Assembly (NCBI RefSeq): GCF_003206645.1
Contig: NZ_PZJP01000008.1
Span: 121,433 to 169,509 of the forward strand
Length of the DNA: 48,077 bases
From: Salinicola aestuarinus
Lineage (GTDB): Bacteria; Pseudomonadota; Gammaproteobacteria; Pseudomonadales; Halomonadaceae
Reading direction: 5' to 3'
Below are positions 28,206-37,877 of the stretch, piece by piece (within the stretch, counting starts at the first letter, position 1; each line of letters begins with the position of its first letter). The notes under the pieces are model-generated. The model saw only the letters and a list, made by a program, of their open reading frames with translations. It made no database searches and was not told the DNA's origin. The position numbers and the translations under genes are program-made.

Positions 28206-29407
28206 GCGGCATTACGCCGATTCTCGACACCTTGCTGCACCAGGTCCTAGGCAAGCGTGTCGACACGCCGGTTGCGAAGGATCTGCCGGAGCCGGTGTCT
28301 GCCAAGAGTTCATCGGATGCCATACAGGGATCGCGTAGTGATTCCCGGCTGCATCAGGAGGCTCAGAATCGGCTGGTAAATGTCGCGCCCACCAAGGGAG
28401 ACGCTCCGCCTCTCGGCAACTCGGTGGCGCGCAGCGATCCGCCTCCCGCCTCCGCGCAGACGCATCTGAGTCGAACCGCCGTCGATATCGCGACGCTCCT
28501 GGCCAAGTTCCCCAGCCCGAGTGGCGCGATGCCCCCCGCGCGCGCCGCGCTGCTGAACCAGATGCCTACCCAAGCGACAACGCTGGCTGGCGCACTGAAA
28601 GATGGGATAGCGTCCAGCGGTGCTTTTTATGAGTCTCATCTGCTGCGCTGGTCTCAAGGGCGTCTTCCCGTTCAGGCGCTGTGGCGTGAACCCCAGGCAT
28701 GGCTTTCGCTGACGTTTCGGCCGTTACCGAGCATGCCAGCGCCTCTCGCGCCGCACGCTAACGCCTGGCTTCAGAGCCGTCAGCAACCCGACGCGAGGGG
28801 AGAGTCTTCTCGGCTTGCGAATCCCTCGCCGGGTGGTCGCGCAATGTTACTTGACCTGCCGGTGAACCCGGTGAGTTCACGCCCCCAGGGTCGCGCCAGC
28901 GCCCCATTTCTTGCGCCTACCGATATGTCGATGCCTAAAGCGATTGAGACGGCAATGTCGACCCTGGAGAGGACGTCGACGGTTCGCGCGCATCAGCTCA
29001 GCACACAGTCCGCTCCTGAGTCGCTCCAGACGATTGTCAGGCACCAGTTGGAACTTCTGGTCTCGCCTCAGATCCAGTGGTCTGGCGAGCTTTGGCCAGG
29101 CGCTCCCGTCACCATCGAGCTGCTGCCGCTGGTCGAGTCGGATGAGGAGGAGGGGGCGCAGTTTGAGGATGACCAGGAGTCCGCTTCTCGTTGGCGGGCC
29201 CGAGTTCGCATGACATTGCCGGAGCTTGGTGACATCACGATCGTCTTGGAAAACGCTGGCCGCGATTGGCAGATCGATATACTGCCAAACTCGGTCGAGG
29301 CCGTCGCGCCGCTGCAGCGCAGCGTCGATGAGCTGTCGTCGCGTTTCCATCGTGCGGATATCGAGGCGAACATCCGCTTGCGAACCGATGAGGTGAGCAA
29401 TGACTGA
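28202..29407 (+). CDS. FliK-like hook-length control family protein
   Basis: 401 residues with the architecture of FliK: a long, low-complexity N-terminal two thirds rich in Pro, Ser, Ala and Gln, and a compact C-terminal domain (about residues 280-395) with beta-strand/helix pattern ending EANIRLRTDEV. FliK secreted molecular rulers switch the export gate by contacting FlhB. Its GTG start overlaps the fliT stop (GTGA) and its end overlaps the FhlB-like gene by 8 bp. It is away from the rod-hook genes, so it may be a second FliK-type protein rather than the main ruler. The assignment rests on architecture and context. Confidence 0.65.
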   Translation: MSGITPILDTLLHQVLGKRVDTPVAKDLPEPVSAKSSSDAIQGSRSDSRLHQEAQNRLVNVAPTKGDAPPLGNSVARSDPPPASAQTHLSRTAVDIATLLAKFPSPSGAMPPARAALLNQMPTQATTLAGALKDGIASSGAFYESHLLRWSQGRLPVQALWREPQAWLSLTFRPLPSMPAPLAPHANAWLQSRQQPDARGESSRLANPSPGGRAMLLDLPVNPVSSRPQGRASAPFLAPTDMSMPKAIETAMSTLERTSTVRAHQLSTQSAPESLQTIVRHQLELLVSPQIQWSGELWPGAPVTIELLPLVESDEEEGAQFEDDQESASRWRARVRMTLPELGDITIVLENAGRDWQIDILPNSVEAVAPLQRSVDELSSRFHRADIEANIRLRTDEVSND

Positions 29408-29681
29408 CAGCCGTCACGATCGCAAGCGCGCTGTCGCGCTTGCGTATTCCGGCGAACGCCACGACGCGCCCCGCGTCGTGGCGAAGGGGCAGGGGGACGT
29501 CGCTGCACGCATCCTCGAGACCGCCGACCAGGCAGGGATTTACGTTCACGACTCTCCGGAACTCGTAGCGCTTCTGCTCCAGGTCGATATTGACGAAAGG
29601 ATCCCGGAGACACTCTATCAAGTCGTCGCTGAGCTGCTGGTGTGGATCGGTGAGGTCGATCGGTTGGGGGTGGACGAGTGA
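29400..29681 (+). CDS. FhlB-like protein (stand-alone FlhB C-terminal domain)
   Basis: 93 residues closely resembling the cytosolic domain of FlhB after the cleavage site. The full FlhB encoded at 43485-44651 in this window has APRVVAKGADEVAARI and HEIPAALYTAVAEVLAW; this protein has APRVVAKGQGDVAARI and ERIPETLYQVVAELLVW. It lacks membrane helices and the NPTH cleavage motif. Such FhlB proteins can partly replace the FlhB C-domain in substrate switching and in Bacillus are paired with a FliK-like gene (ylqG-ylqH). Translationally coupled to the FliK-like gene (8-bp overlap). Confidence 0.88.
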   Translation: MTDSRHDRKRAVALAYSGERHDAPRVVAKGQGDVAARILETADQAGIYVHDSPELVALLLQVDIDERIPETLYQVVAELLVWIGEVDRLGVDE

Positions 29682-30019
29682 GGTTTGCCTGCCTCGAATC
29701 GACCTGCGATACCGCAGGCGATCGGGTTTGGCAATCAAGGGTTACAGAAGCTGGGTTCGCAAATTTTTTGCGAGATGTTGACGGTCACAACATCTGGCGC
29801 CAAATCAGTAGTTTATAAAGAGATATACAGGGCTGTTTCGAGCGAGAGGTTTACCCAAAAATAATTTTGGTAACAAAACTTGCTTTTGTTCACGAAAAAG
29901 TAGCAAACTGCGTTCATCATAAAGAACTGATCTAAGCACGCTTACTATTTCAGTCGGCTGTAAGGACAGTGAAGAGTGCCCGCCATAAGGGCATCGATAA
30001 ATACGCAGGGACTACCAAA
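29682..30019 (+). promoter_or_regulatory. AT-rich flhDC upstream region with inverted repeats
   Basis: 338 bp without a credible gene, clearly AT-rich against its surroundings. It contains three inverted repeats: 29757-29773 (7-bp arms), 29773-29795 (8-bp arms, 7-nt loop) and 29851-29873 (9-bp arms, one bulged C). Master-regulator promoters such as flhDC are typically large and integrate many regulators, so some of these may be operators. I could not place a good -35/-10 pair. Confidence 0.5.
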
Positions 30020-30349
30020 ATGACTTCGAATAGCCTGATCGACGATATTCAAGACCTCAACCTATCGTACTTGCTGCTCGTACAGCGCTTGCTGAACGAC
30101 GACCGCGAGTCAGCGATGTTTCGGCTCAACCTGGATGCCGAATTAGCGGATACGATCGGTTCACTCTCCATCCGACAGTTGACCCAGTTGTCGCGCACCA
30201 ACCAGCTGCTTTGCCACTTGCGGTTCACGAGCGCCGACCAGGTCAATCTGCTGCTCCACAATCCTCGCGCCCAAGGCCTGAGTCAGACCCATGCATCGCT
30301 ACTGATGGCAGGCGCCGACCGCGCTGTCGTCTCTTCTTCGGAGGCCTGA
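30020..30349 (+). CDS. flhD: Flagellar master regulator subunit FlhD
   Basis: FlhD4C2 activates class 2 flagellar operons with sigma-70. The helical protein shows the conserved [16 protein letters not shown] segment, used in dimerisation, and [25 protein letters not shown]. The ATG at 30020 gives 109 residues, near the 116-119 of enteric FlhD. It is followed by flhC after 2 bp. Presence of FlhDC rather than FleQ/FlrA marks an enterobacterial-type hierarchy. Confidence 0.95.
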   Translation: MTSNSLIDDIQDLNLSYLLLVQRLLNDDRESAMFRLNLDAELADTIGSLSIRQLTQLSRTNQLLCHLRFTSADQVNLLLHNPRAQGLSQTHASLLMAGADRAVVSSSEA

Positions 30350-30351
30350 TC

Positions 30352-30948
30352 ATGGCGGACAAAAGTCTTGTCGGTGAAATGCTCCAGGTGCAGCTGGCGA
30401 TCGAGCTGATCGAGTTGGGCGCTCGGCTCCAGGTGCTGGAAACAGAGACCGAGCTGAGTCGAGGTCGCTTGATCAAGCTCTATAAGGAAGTCAAAGGCAT
30501 GTCGCCGCCCAAAGGCATGCTTCCGTTTTCCGCTGACTGGTTCATCACCTGGCTGCCGAATGTTCATTCGTCGCTGTTCTACAACATCTATCAGCGACTG
30601 AACGAAGAGCTCGGCTGCGAGCGCATGTCGGCGTTCGTCAAGGCCTATCGACTCTACCTGGAGCAGGTCGAGCTTGATGGTGCGGAGCCGACGCTGGGGC
30701 TGACACGAGCTTGGACGCTGGTGCGCTTTTTCGAAAGCGACCTGCTGCAACTGACCCGTTGCAACAGCTGCAGGGGCGATTTCGTTGCACACGCTCACAG
30801 CCCGCGCCAGGGCTACGTTTGCGGCATTTGCCAGCCGCCTTCACGCGCCGGCAAGACGCGTCGTGCCAAAGCCGCCAATGCCGAGGCGCTAGACGCCGCA
30901 GGCGGTAGCAGCGAGTCGCAGGCACCGCAGCGTCGTGTCGCGAACTAG
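30352..30948 (+). CDS. flhC: Flagellar master regulator subunit FlhC
   Basis: DNA-contacting partner in the FlhD4C2 activator. The zinc site is seen as CNSC and, 23 residues later, CGIC; the N-terminal and middle regions ([31 protein letters not shown]) are conserved. 198 residues with an Ala/Arg-rich tail. SD GGAGG sits at ideal distance from the ATG at 30352, and flhD ends just 2 bp before, so the subunits are made together. Confidence 0.96.
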   Translation: MADKSLVGEMLQVQLAIELIELGARLQVLETETELSRGRLIKLYKEVKGMSPPKGMLPFSADWFITWLPNVHSSLFYNIYQRLNEELGCERMSAFVKAYRLYLEQVELDGAEPTLGLTRAWTLVRFFESDLLQLTRCNSCRGDFVAHAHSPRQGYVCGICQPPSRAGKTRRAKAANAEALDAAGGSSESQAPQRRVAN

Positions 30949-30985
30949 GGTCTTGCCAAACCCGCAGTATCTGTAGTGGTGATTT

Positions 30986-31019
30986 CAATGGACGGGCCCT
31001 GGGCTCGTCCATTGTCGTT
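30986..31019 (+). terminator. Hairpin after flhC
   Basis: A 13-bp stem with one G-T pair (arms 30986-30998 and 31002-31014) and a 3-nt loop follows flhC by 37 bp. The tract after it (TCGTTT) is only weakly T-rich, so termination is probable rather than certain. Confidence 0.6.
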
Positions 31020-31141
31020 TCTGTCTGTCTGATTTCCTTCCAGAAGCCTATTCCCATGGACGGCGCTCCTTTGCGCCCACGCGTGGGTTCGGGCGACCGT
31101 CGGGTTATCGGTGTCGTTTTGGCGTCATCGTGAAATGGACC

Positions 31142-31168
31142 TCAAGCCTGACACCGCGCTGCCGATAG
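31142..31168 (+). promoter_or_regulatory. Sigma-28 (FliA) promoter for motA-motB-cheA-cheW
   Basis: TCAAGCCT (31142-31149), exactly 11 bp, GCCGATAG (31161-31168). Close to the FliA consensus TCAAGTTT-N11-GCCGATAA. It is 40 bp before the motA GTG, matching the known sigma-28 control of motA operons in enterics. Confidence 0.85.
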
Positions 31169-31208
31169 AGAAAGCAAGTTCATTTGTCCCATTTCTGGAG
31201 CGCGCCCT

Positions 31209-32096
31209 GTGTTGATTCTGATTGGATACGCTGTCGTTCTGGCTAGTGTCTTCGGTGGCTACGTCTCCATCGGCGGCCATCTGGGGGCCCTGTTTCAACC
31301 GGCCGAGTTCGTCATGATCATCGGCGCCGCGATTGGGGCTTTTATCTGCGCCAACAACGGCAAAGCGATCAAGGCCACCTTGCGCTCGTTCTCCAAGCTC
31401 AAGCGAACCAAGCGCTACAACAAGTTGATGTACATGGAGCTGATGGCGCTCCAGTATCGCTTGCTGACCAAAGCACGTCGTGACGGCATGCTGGCGATCG
31501 AGCGAGACATTGATGCCCCTCAGGAGAGTGCCATCTTCGCGGATTACCCGAAGATACTCTCCGACCCCATGATCATGGCGTTTTTGACCGACTACCTGCG
31601 TCTGATGGTCAGCGGCAACATGGATCCGTTCGAGATCGATGCGCTCATGGAACACGAGATCGAAACCTTCCAGCACGAAGCTGAAATCCCTTCTCACTCC
31701 TTGACCGCCGTCGGCGATGGTCTGCCGGCCTTCGGTATCGTCGCTGCGGTCATGGGAGTGGTTCACGCACTGGGGGCTGCCGATCAAGGGGCCCAAGTGA
31801 TGGGTCAGCTCATCGCTCAGGCGCTGGTTGGTACCTTCGTCGGCATCCTGCTGGCCTACGGCTTCGTCACCCCCGTGGCGCAGCATCTTTCACACCAGGT
31901 GAATGAAGCCACGAAGATGCTGCAGTGCATTCGCGTAACGCTGATGGCGAGCCTCAATGGGTTGGCGCCGCAGCTCTCCGTGGAGTTTGGCCGCAAGGCG
32001 CTGTTTACCGCGGTCAGACCGTCCTTCAGTGAGCTCGAAGAACACGTTCGCTCGAGTGGTCAGACGCTCAAGAGTACGGGGACGGACAACGCATGA
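31209..32096 (+). CDS. motA: Flagellar motor stator protein MotA
   Basis: Four-helix inner-membrane subunit of the proton-driven stator. Arg90 and Glu98, which contact the rotor protein FliG, are at the same numbers as in E. coli (KARRDGMLAIE), and the proline-containing GDGLPAFGIVAAVMGVVHAL segment is intact. 295 residues. Begins with GTG at 31209; its stop overlaps the motB ATG (ATGA). Confidence 0.97.
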   Translation: MLILIGYAVVLASVFGGYVSIGGHLGALFQPAEFVMIIGAAIGAFICANNGKAIKATLRSFSKLKRTKRYNKLMYMELMALQYRLLTKARRDGMLAIERDIDAPQESAIFADYPKILSDPMIMAFLTDYLRLMVSGNMDPFEIDALMEHEIETFQHEAEIPSHSLTAVGDGLPAFGIVAAVMGVVHALGAADQGAQVMGQLIAQALVGTFVGILLAYGFVTPVAQHLSHQVNEATKMLQCIRVTLMASLNGLAPQLSVEFGRKALFTAVRPSFSELEEHVRSSGQTLKSTGTDNA

Positions 32097-33007
32097 GCGA
32101 AGGAGAGCGTCGACCCATAATCGTCAAACGACGTCGGGCCGGAAAAGCCGGCCACCACGGCGGGTCCTGGAAGATTGCCTACGCCGATTTCATGACCGCG
32201 TTGATGGCGCTTTTCCTGGTGCTCTGGATCCTGTCGACGGTCAGTGAAGACGAGCTCAAGGGGATCGCTGAGTATTTTCGAACTCCGCTCGCCGTGGCAC
32301 TCACCAATGGTGACCGAAGTTCGGCGAGCACCAGCGCAATCCCTGGTGGAGGCGCCGATCCGACGGCTTCCGAGGGTGAAGTTCGCAAAAGCGATGACGG
32401 CCGCCAGCGCATTCGCCCGAGTGACGAGCAGCGGAGCCTGCGGGCCCTGAGGGATCGGTTGCAAAGCGTCATTCAGAGCGACGCGCAACTTCGCGAGCTC
32501 AGTTCGCAACTCCGTATGGACTTTTCGCCCGAGGGGCTGCGTGTGCAGATCGTCGATAGCGACCGACGGCCCATGTTCGAGATCGGTAGTGATCGCCTGG
32601 CTTCCCATATGCTGACGATCCTGCGGCGCATCGCGCCGGTTCTTAATGAGATGCCGAACTCGATCAGCATCAGCGGGCACACCGACGATCTTCCCTATGC
32701 CGGTGGTGAGAAGGGCTACAGCAACTGGGAGCTGTCGGCGGATCGTGCCAATGCCTCGCGACGTGCACTCATCGCCGCCGGGCTCGATTCGGAGAAGTTA
32801 CTTCGCGTGGCCGGGATGGGATCGCGGATCCAGCTACCCGACACCCGTCCAAGCGATGCGGTGAACCGTCGTATCAGTATCGTTGTGCTCGACAAGCGGG
32901 CCAGTCGCGCCATCGAGGATCAGAACAACCTCTCTCTCCCAGACATGACGCCGCCGGACGCATTTACGGCAAGCGACAGCGAGCGAACGCAAGACGCCAC
33001 GGGCTGA
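32093..33007 (+). CDS. motB: Flagellar motor stator protein MotB
   Basis: Single-pass stator subunit that anchors MotA to peptidoglycan. The proton-carrying Asp32 lies in YADFMTALMALFLVLWIL; the plug region follows, and the OmpA-like peptidoglycan-binding domain has ISGHTDDLPYAGGEKGYSNWELSADRA near residues 200-225. 304 residues, as in enterics. Four-base overlap with motA; cheA follows after 46 bp. Confidence 0.97.
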   Translation: MSEGERRPIIVKRRRAGKAGHHGGSWKIAYADFMTALMALFLVLWILSTVSEDELKGIAEYFRTPLAVALTNGDRSSASTSAIPGGGADPTASEGEVRKSDDGRQRIRPSDEQRSLRALRDRLQSVIQSDAQLRELSSQLRMDFSPEGLRVQIVDSDRRPMFEIGSDRLASHMLTILRRIAPVLNEMPNSISISGHTDDLPYAGGEKGYSNWELSADRANASRRALIAAGLDSEKLLRVAGMGSRIQLPDTRPSDAVNRRISIVVLDKRASRAIEDQNNLSLPDMTPPDAFTASDSERTQDATG

Positions 33008-33053
33008 CATTGGCGTCTCGTTCTACACAGGACTTTCCCACTGGTGGGTCTGT

Positions 33054-35201
33054 ATGGATATTTCGGATTTCTACGACACATTTTTCGAAGAGGCGGACGA
33101 GCTTCTCGCCGACATGGAGCGTCTCCTGCTGGATCTCGACGTCGATGATCCGGATAGCGAAGAGCTTAACGCCATCTTTCGTGCTGCCCACTCGATCAAG
33201 GGTGGTGCCGGTACCTTCGGCTTCACGGTACTGCAGGAGACGACACATCGTCTCGAGAACCTGCTCGACCACACTCGCCGGGGTGAGCTCACGCTAAGGC
33301 GTGATATCGTCGACACCTTCTTGGAAACAAAAGACATGCTTCACGACCAGTTGGACGCTTATCGCAACGGTGATGAGCCGGATGCGGCAGCGTTCGAGCG
33401 TATCTGCCGAGTCCTTCAGCAGATGGCATTGGACGAACTTGGCCAACAGGAAGGTGCGGCAACGGCGCCCCCGCCTCAACCGGCAGCGCCTGCAGCCGAA
33501 GAGCCGGCAGTCGCGGCGAGCTCGCAGGAAGCGTCTAGTGAAGCGGGCGAGTCAGACAGTGCGGTGCGTCTAGTCATCACGCTTCTCGGCGTTGATGAGC
33601 AAGACCGTCATCTGCTGATTGAAGAGCTCGGTCATTTCGGTGAGATCGGCGAGCATGCCGGAGACACCGAACGTTATCGCATCGAGCTGAAAAGCGCTGA
33701 GTCGCAGACAGATATCGAAGCCGTGCTCTGCTTCATCATCGAGGCTGAGCAGCTCGTCATCGAGTCCGTAAACGACGCGCCCGCTGCGGCTGAGTCGACG
33801 CCGGCCGACTCGGCCCAGGCGGCGTCCAGCTCCGAGACGGCGAAGGCTTCCGCAGCAGGTAGCGAAGGCCAGGCTGAGAGCCAGACAGTGGCATCAGCGG
33901 CGGCGCCAGCCACTCAGGAAAAAGCGGCGGCACCGGCCAAAGAGGCAAAAGCCAAGCCGGCGAAGAACGCTAAAGGCAGTGAGTCCAGCACGATTCGCGT
34001 GCCGGTCGACAAGGTCGATCAGATCATCAATCTCGTGGGCGAGCTCATCATCACGCAATCGATGCTTGAGCAGACCGCCAACGACATGGATATCGTCTCC
34101 CACGGTCCTCTCGTCAACGGCATGAACCTGCTGCAGCGCAATGCGCGCGACCTGCAGGAGTCGGTGATGTCCATCCGCATGATGCCGATGGACTATGTGT
34201 TCAGTCGCTTTCCGCGCCTGGTGCGCGACCTTGCCGACAAGCTCGGAAAAGACGTCGAGCTGGTGACCGAGGGCAAGTCGACCGAACTCGACAAGAGTCT
34301 GATCGAACGCATCATGGATCCGCTGACGCATCTGGTGCGCAACAGCCTGGACCACGGCCTGGAATCTCCGGAGAAGCGTCAGGCTGCCGGAAAACCGACC
34401 ACCGGCCGTCTGACCCTCTCGGCTCAGCATCAGGGTGGCAACATTCTGATCGAGGTGATCGACGATGGTGCCGGTCTGAATCGGGAGCGAATTCTCGCCA
34501 AGGCGCGCTCGAACGGTCTGACGGTCAGCGACAGCATGAGCGATGACGACGTCTGGCAGATGATCTTCGCCCCCGGGTTCTCGACGGCGGACCAGGTCAG
34601 CGATGTCTCCGGGCGTGGCGTCGGCATGGATGTGGTCAAGCGAAACATTCAGGAGATGGGCGGGCACGTCGAGATTCTCAGCCGCACCGGTCAGGGAACC
34701 ACGACACGCATCGTACTGCCGTTGACGCTGGCCATACTCGACGGGATGTCGATCCGTTGCGGGAAAGAGACGTTCCTGCTGCCGCTCAACGCCGTGCTCG
34801 AATCGCTCCAGCCGGTGGCTGACGACATCTACTCCATGGCCGGCAACGATCAGCTGCTCAAGGTGCGTGATGAATATCTGCCCATCATCACGCTGCATCA
34901 GGCGCTCGACGTGCAGGGTGCCAAGACACAGGTCACTGAAGCGATCGCAGTGATCGTGCAAGGAGAGGGGCGCCGATACGCGCTAATGGTCGATGATCTC
35001 GTCGGGCAACAGCAGGTCGTCGTCAAGAACCTCGAAACCAACTACCGCAAGGTGCCGGGGATTTCCGCCGCCACCATTCTTGGCGACGGTAGCGTCGCGC
35101 TGATTCTCGATATCGCTGACTTGCATCGGCTCGACCGCCGCAAGGCCCAGCAGCGCCAGGAAAACCAACGCCAACTTTCACCGGAGGTATCGCCAGCATG
35201 A
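33054..35201 (+). CDS. cheA: Chemotaxis histidine kinase CheA
   Basis: Sensor kinase that phosphorylates CheY and CheB. P1 carries the phospho-accepting His46 ([11 protein letters not shown]). A P2-like regulator-docking domain (about residues 175-240) lies between two Ala/Pro/Glu-rich linkers; P3 dimerisation is near 330-390, P4 has the N box [12 protein letters not shown]1 DDGAGL and G2 [10 protein letters not shown], and P5 is CheW-like to the end. 715 residues, longer than E. coli CheA (654) mainly through the linkers. Four-base overlap with cheW. Confidence 0.97.
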   Translation: MDISDFYDTFFEEADELLADMERLLLDLDVDDPDSEELNAIFRAAHSIKGGAGTFGFTVLQETTHRLENLLDHTRRGELTLRRDIVDTFLETKDMLHDQLDAYRNGDEPDAAAFERICRVLQQMALDELGQQEGAATAPPPQPAAPAAEEPAVAASSQEASSEAGESDSAVRLVITLLGVDEQDRHLLIEELGHFGEIGEHAGDTERYRIELKSAESQTDIEAVLCFIIEAEQLVIESVNDAPAAAESTPADSAQAASSSETAKASAAGSEGQAESQTVASAAAPATQEKAAAPAKEAKAKPAKNAKGSESSTIRVPVDKVDQIINLVGELIITQSMLEQTANDMDIVSHGPLVNGMNLLQRNARDLQESVMSIRMMPMDYVFSRFPRLVRDLADKLGKDVELVTEGKSTELDKSLIERIMDPLTHLVRNSLDHGLESPEKRQAAGKPTTGRLTLSAQHQGGNILIEVIDDGAGLNRERILAKARSNGLTVSDSMSDDDVWQMIFAPGFSTADQVSDVSGRGVGMDVVKRNIQEMGGHVEILSRTGQGTTTRIVLPLTLAILDGMSIRCGKETFLLPLNAVLESLQPVADDIYSMAGNDQLLKVRDEYLPIITLHQALDVQGAKTQVTEAIAVIVQGEGRRYALMVDDLVGQQQVVVKNLETNYRKVPGISAATILGDGSVALILDIADLHRLDRRKAQQRQENQRQLSPEVSPA

Positions 35202-35698
35202 CAACCCAAGCCAGCGCAGCCGCCAGCGTCACTGATGCGGCCAGCAGCGAGTATCTGGTCTTTTCGCTAGGCGAAGAGGAGTACGCAGTCGACATTCTCA
35301 AGGTCCAGGAAATTCGGGGCTATGAAAATGTCACTCGCATTGCCAATGTTCCTGCGTTCATCAAGGGGGTCACCAACCTGCGTGGCGTGATCGTACCGAT
35401 CATCGACCTGCGCCTGAAGTTCAACCTCGAGAACGTCGAGTACGGTGGTCAGACGGTGGTGATTGTCGTCAATGTCGCCGATCGTATCGTGGGCATTGTT
35501 GTCGACGGTGTCTCAGACGTCATGAGTCTGACGCAGGAGCAGATCAAACCGGCGCCTGAGTTCGGCGTTACTCTCTCCTCCGACTATCTCAACGGTATCG
35601 GTAGCCTCGATGATCGCATGCTGGTGCTGGTCGACATCGAAAAGCTGCTGACCCACGAAGAGATGCAGCTCGTCGAGCATACGGCCGCTTCGGCCTGA
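35198..35698 (+). CDS. cheW: Chemotaxis coupling protein CheW
   Basis: Soluble SH3-like adaptor joining receptors to CheA. The first repeat [24 protein letters not shown] and the later [25 protein letters not shown] are diagnostic. 166 residues, standard. Last gene of the motA-motB-cheA-cheW unit, followed by a strong terminator. Confidence 0.97.
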   Translation: MTTQASAAASVTDAASSEYLVFSLGEEEYAVDILKVQEIRGYENVTRIANVPAFIKGVTNLRGVIVPIIDLRLKFNLENVEYGGQTVVIVVNVADRIVGIVVDGVSDVMSLTQEQIKPAPEFGVTLSSDYLNGIGSLDDRMLVLVDIEKLLTHEEMQLVEHTAASA

Positions 35699-35745
35699 CC
35701 TTGAGCGGCCGTTTCAACGCGGCCGCCTCAGCAAGTCGTTAGATG

Positions 35746-35776
35746 AAAACGCCGCGGCCTTTGCCGCGGCGTTTTT
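35746..35776 (+). terminator. Intrinsic terminator after cheW
   Basis: A 13-bp perfect stem (arms 35746-35758 and 35763-35775) with a CTTT loop and a T run. It closes the motA-cheW operon; another small GC-rich inverted repeat lies just before it near 35706-35725. Confidence 0.9.
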
Positions 35777-36040
35777 CTTTGTCGGGGGGCGACGACGGGG
35801 CGAGCTTGTCGCGCCAGCTAACCACGCTACGGGCGACTCCGTGGCGCACGCCGTGATCAGCCAGGCCAACGCCTGCCGCTCTCAGCCTTGGCTTCTCTAA
35901 CTTTTCTTTAGCTATTTAGTCGTACGGCTCTCTTGTGTTTCCCCTTTCGGCCGATAGATCCATGGACAGGGAGTCAAGTTGAGTCCCTGGTATCGCGGTG
36001 CCGGCTGGCGACACCGCTCACTCGAGTCGGAATCTCTCAC
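35777..36040 (+). promoter_or_regulatory. Leader of the first chemoreceptor with candidate sigma-28 promoter
   Basis: The gap between cheW and the receptor is 342 bp including the terminator. At 35931-35938 (TCTTGTGT), 11 bp, 35950-35957 (GCCGATAG) there is a sigma-28-like site with a good -10 but weak -35. Nothing else recognisable was seen in the gap. Confidence 0.6.
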
Positions 36041-37666
36041 ATGCTCTCATTTCGAAATTGGACCATGCGTCGCAAGCTCTGGACCACACTCGTTCTGATG
36101 TGGATTGGTCTCATTTTGGTCGCAAGTTGGTCTCTTTATTCAATGCGGGACAATCTGCTCGAGCAGAAGCGGCAGAGTCTCGAGTATTTCATCGGCAGCG
36201 CCAAGCAACTCGTCGAGAGCTATATCACGCGTGCAGAGTCCGGTGAGATGACTGTCGAGCAGGCCAAGGCGCAGGCGCTCACTGATATCACCAATCTGAA
36301 TTTCGGCAGCGACGGTTACATCTTCGTCTTCGATTCGGCGCTGAACATCGTTGGGCATCCTCGGCGCGATGCCGGGACGTCGATGCGCGACTACCAGGAC
36401 CCTGAGGGCACCTACCTTTATCGCGACATGTTGGCCGTCGCGAACGAGCGGGGTGAGGGCACGGTGCGCTACGTGTCGACGCGCAGTGAAGGCTCGGAAA
36501 TGTTCGAGAAAATGAGCTATGTCACTCGTGTTCCGCAGTGGGACTGGCAGCTGGCGACTGGGGTCTACATCGATGACATCGATGCGATGCTGCTCAGTGG
36601 AATGCTGACCTATCTTGCCCTGATCGGTGTGATTGGCGGCGTGCTGTCGCTGGTCGTTGCCTTTGTGATTCGTGACGTTCTCAAGCGTGTCGGTGGCGAT
36701 CCAGGTCAGGCACGAGTGGATGTCCAGCGCATTGCCGAGGGCGATTTCTCGAAGCCCCTGATACTTAACCATCGTGACGATGCCAGCCTGTTGTTTGCGA
36801 TCGAGAGCATGCGAGGGCGTCTTGCCTCGACCCTGGCTGACGTTCGCGCAAGCGCGGAGTGGGTCAACGTCGGAGCCGACCAGATCTCCACCGGTAATCA
36901 GGACCTCGCGGTTCGCACCGACCAGCAGTCAGCGGCTATCGTCGAGACGGCCTCTAGCATGGAGCAGTTGACTCAGACGGTGCGTCACAATGCCGACAAC
37001 GCTGAGGCTGCCACCCAAGCTGCTAATCAGACGCGTGACCGCGCTCACCACGGCGGCGAGATGATGCACGAAGTCGAGTCGACGATGACCCAGATCCAGC
37101 AGAGTTCGAGGGAGATGGGGGAGATCGTCGACATGATCGATAACATCGCCTTTCAGACCAATATTCTGGCGCTTAACGCGTCCGTCGAGGCCGCCCGAGC
37201 CGGGGCTGCCGGACGCGGCTTCGCGGTCGTCGCAGAAGAGGTCCGGCACCTCGCCAGCCGCAGCGCCGACGCCTCACGTGAGATTCGCACGCTCATCACC
37301 CGTTCGAGTGAGCAAGTGGAAGGCGGCGCGACACTGGTGGGGAGAGTGGGACGTGCGATGTCGGAAATCGTCGAATCTGTTGCCGGCGTCAGCTCCCTGA
37401 TGGATGAGATCGCGAATGCGTCGCGCGAACAGCGCAGCGGTATTGAGCAGGTCAATCAGGCGATTGCGCAGTTGGATGAGGTCACCGGCCAAAACGCGGC
37501 ATTGGTGCAGCAGACAGCCAATGCCTCGCAGTCTCTTGTCACTCAGTCGAAGCGGCTGGAACAGGCGCTGGATATCTATCGAATCGACAGTAATGAAGTG
37601 GTTAAGCGCGGTGGTTACCAGGCTTGGCAGCCGGAAGCCAAGCAGCGCCAGCTTCAGGAAAGCTGA
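36041..37666 (+). CDS. Methyl-accepting chemotaxis protein with single Cache domain
   Basis: Inner-membrane chemoreceptor. Membrane helix 1 is about residues 14-34, a periplasmic single-Cache ligand domain spans about 40-180 ([40 protein letters not shown]), helix 2 about 186-208, then HAMP and the signalling domain with the hairpin tip [20 protein letters not shown]. After that the usual EQGRGF reads AAGRGF. The start at 36041 (MLSFRNW) places the first helix properly; the frame is open 36 codons further upstream. 541 residues, no C-terminal xWxxF tether. The ligand is unknown; related Cache receptors sense small carboxylates. Confidence 0.93.
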   Translation: MLSFRNWTMRRKLWTTLVLMWIGLILVASWSLYSMRDNLLEQKRQSLEYFIGSAKQLVESYITRAESGEMTVEQAKAQALTDITNLNFGSDGYIFVFDSALNIVGHPRRDAGTSMRDYQDPEGTYLYRDMLAVANERGEGTVRYVSTRSEGSEMFEKMSYVTRVPQWDWQLATGVYIDDIDAMLLSGMLTYLALIGVIGGVLSLVVAFVIRDVLKRVGGDPGQARVDVQRIAEGDFSKPLILNHRDDASLLFAIESMRGRLASTLADVRASAEWVNVGADQISTGNQDLAVRTDQQSAAIVETASSMEQLTQTVRHNADNAEAATQAANQTRDRAHHGGEMMHEVESTMTQIQQSSREMGEIVDMIDNIAFQTNILALNASVEAARAGAAGRGFAVVAEEVRHLASRSADASREIRTLITRSSEQVEGGATLVGRVGRAMSEIVESVAGVSSLMDEIANASREQRSGIEQVNQAIAQLDEVTGQNAALVQQTANASQSLVTQSKRLEQALDIYRIDSNEVVKRGGYQAWQPEAKQRQLQES

Positions 37667-37767
37667 AAGTCCTTGGGGGATGCCTGAAGGCGCATGGAGG
37701 AGTGGGCGAAGTGGCGTGGCGAGGGGCGGTGAACGGTGAAGCTACCGTCAGGCGCGTCCGCTACGGC

Positions 37768-37794
37768 TCAAGTCTAAAGCACCTTAGCCGATAA
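37768..37794 (+). promoter_or_regulatory. Sigma-28 (FliA) promoter for the PAS chemoreceptor and cheRB
   Basis: TCAAGTCT (37768-37775), exactly 11 bp, GCCGATAA (37787-37794): seven of eight and eight of eight to consensus. The best sigma-28 site in the window, about 84 bp before the receptor start. Confidence 0.88.
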
Positions 37795-37807
37795 TTTGTT
37801 GAGAAAT

Positions 37808-37842
37808 GGCCTCGCCTGGCGAATGAAAAACGCCAGCAGGCC
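37808..37842 (+). promoter_or_regulatory. Hairpin in the leader of the PAS chemoreceptor
   Basis: Interrupted stem (GGCCT 37808-37812 with AGGCC 37838-37842; CTGGCG 37816-37821 with CGCCAG 37831-37836) around an A-rich loop, just after the predicted start of transcription and about 35 nt before the start codon. No T tract; could stabilise the mRNA or tune translation. Confidence 0.4.
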
Positions 37843-37877
37843 TGACAAGACTAGGGATACCACCACTAGGAACCGCC

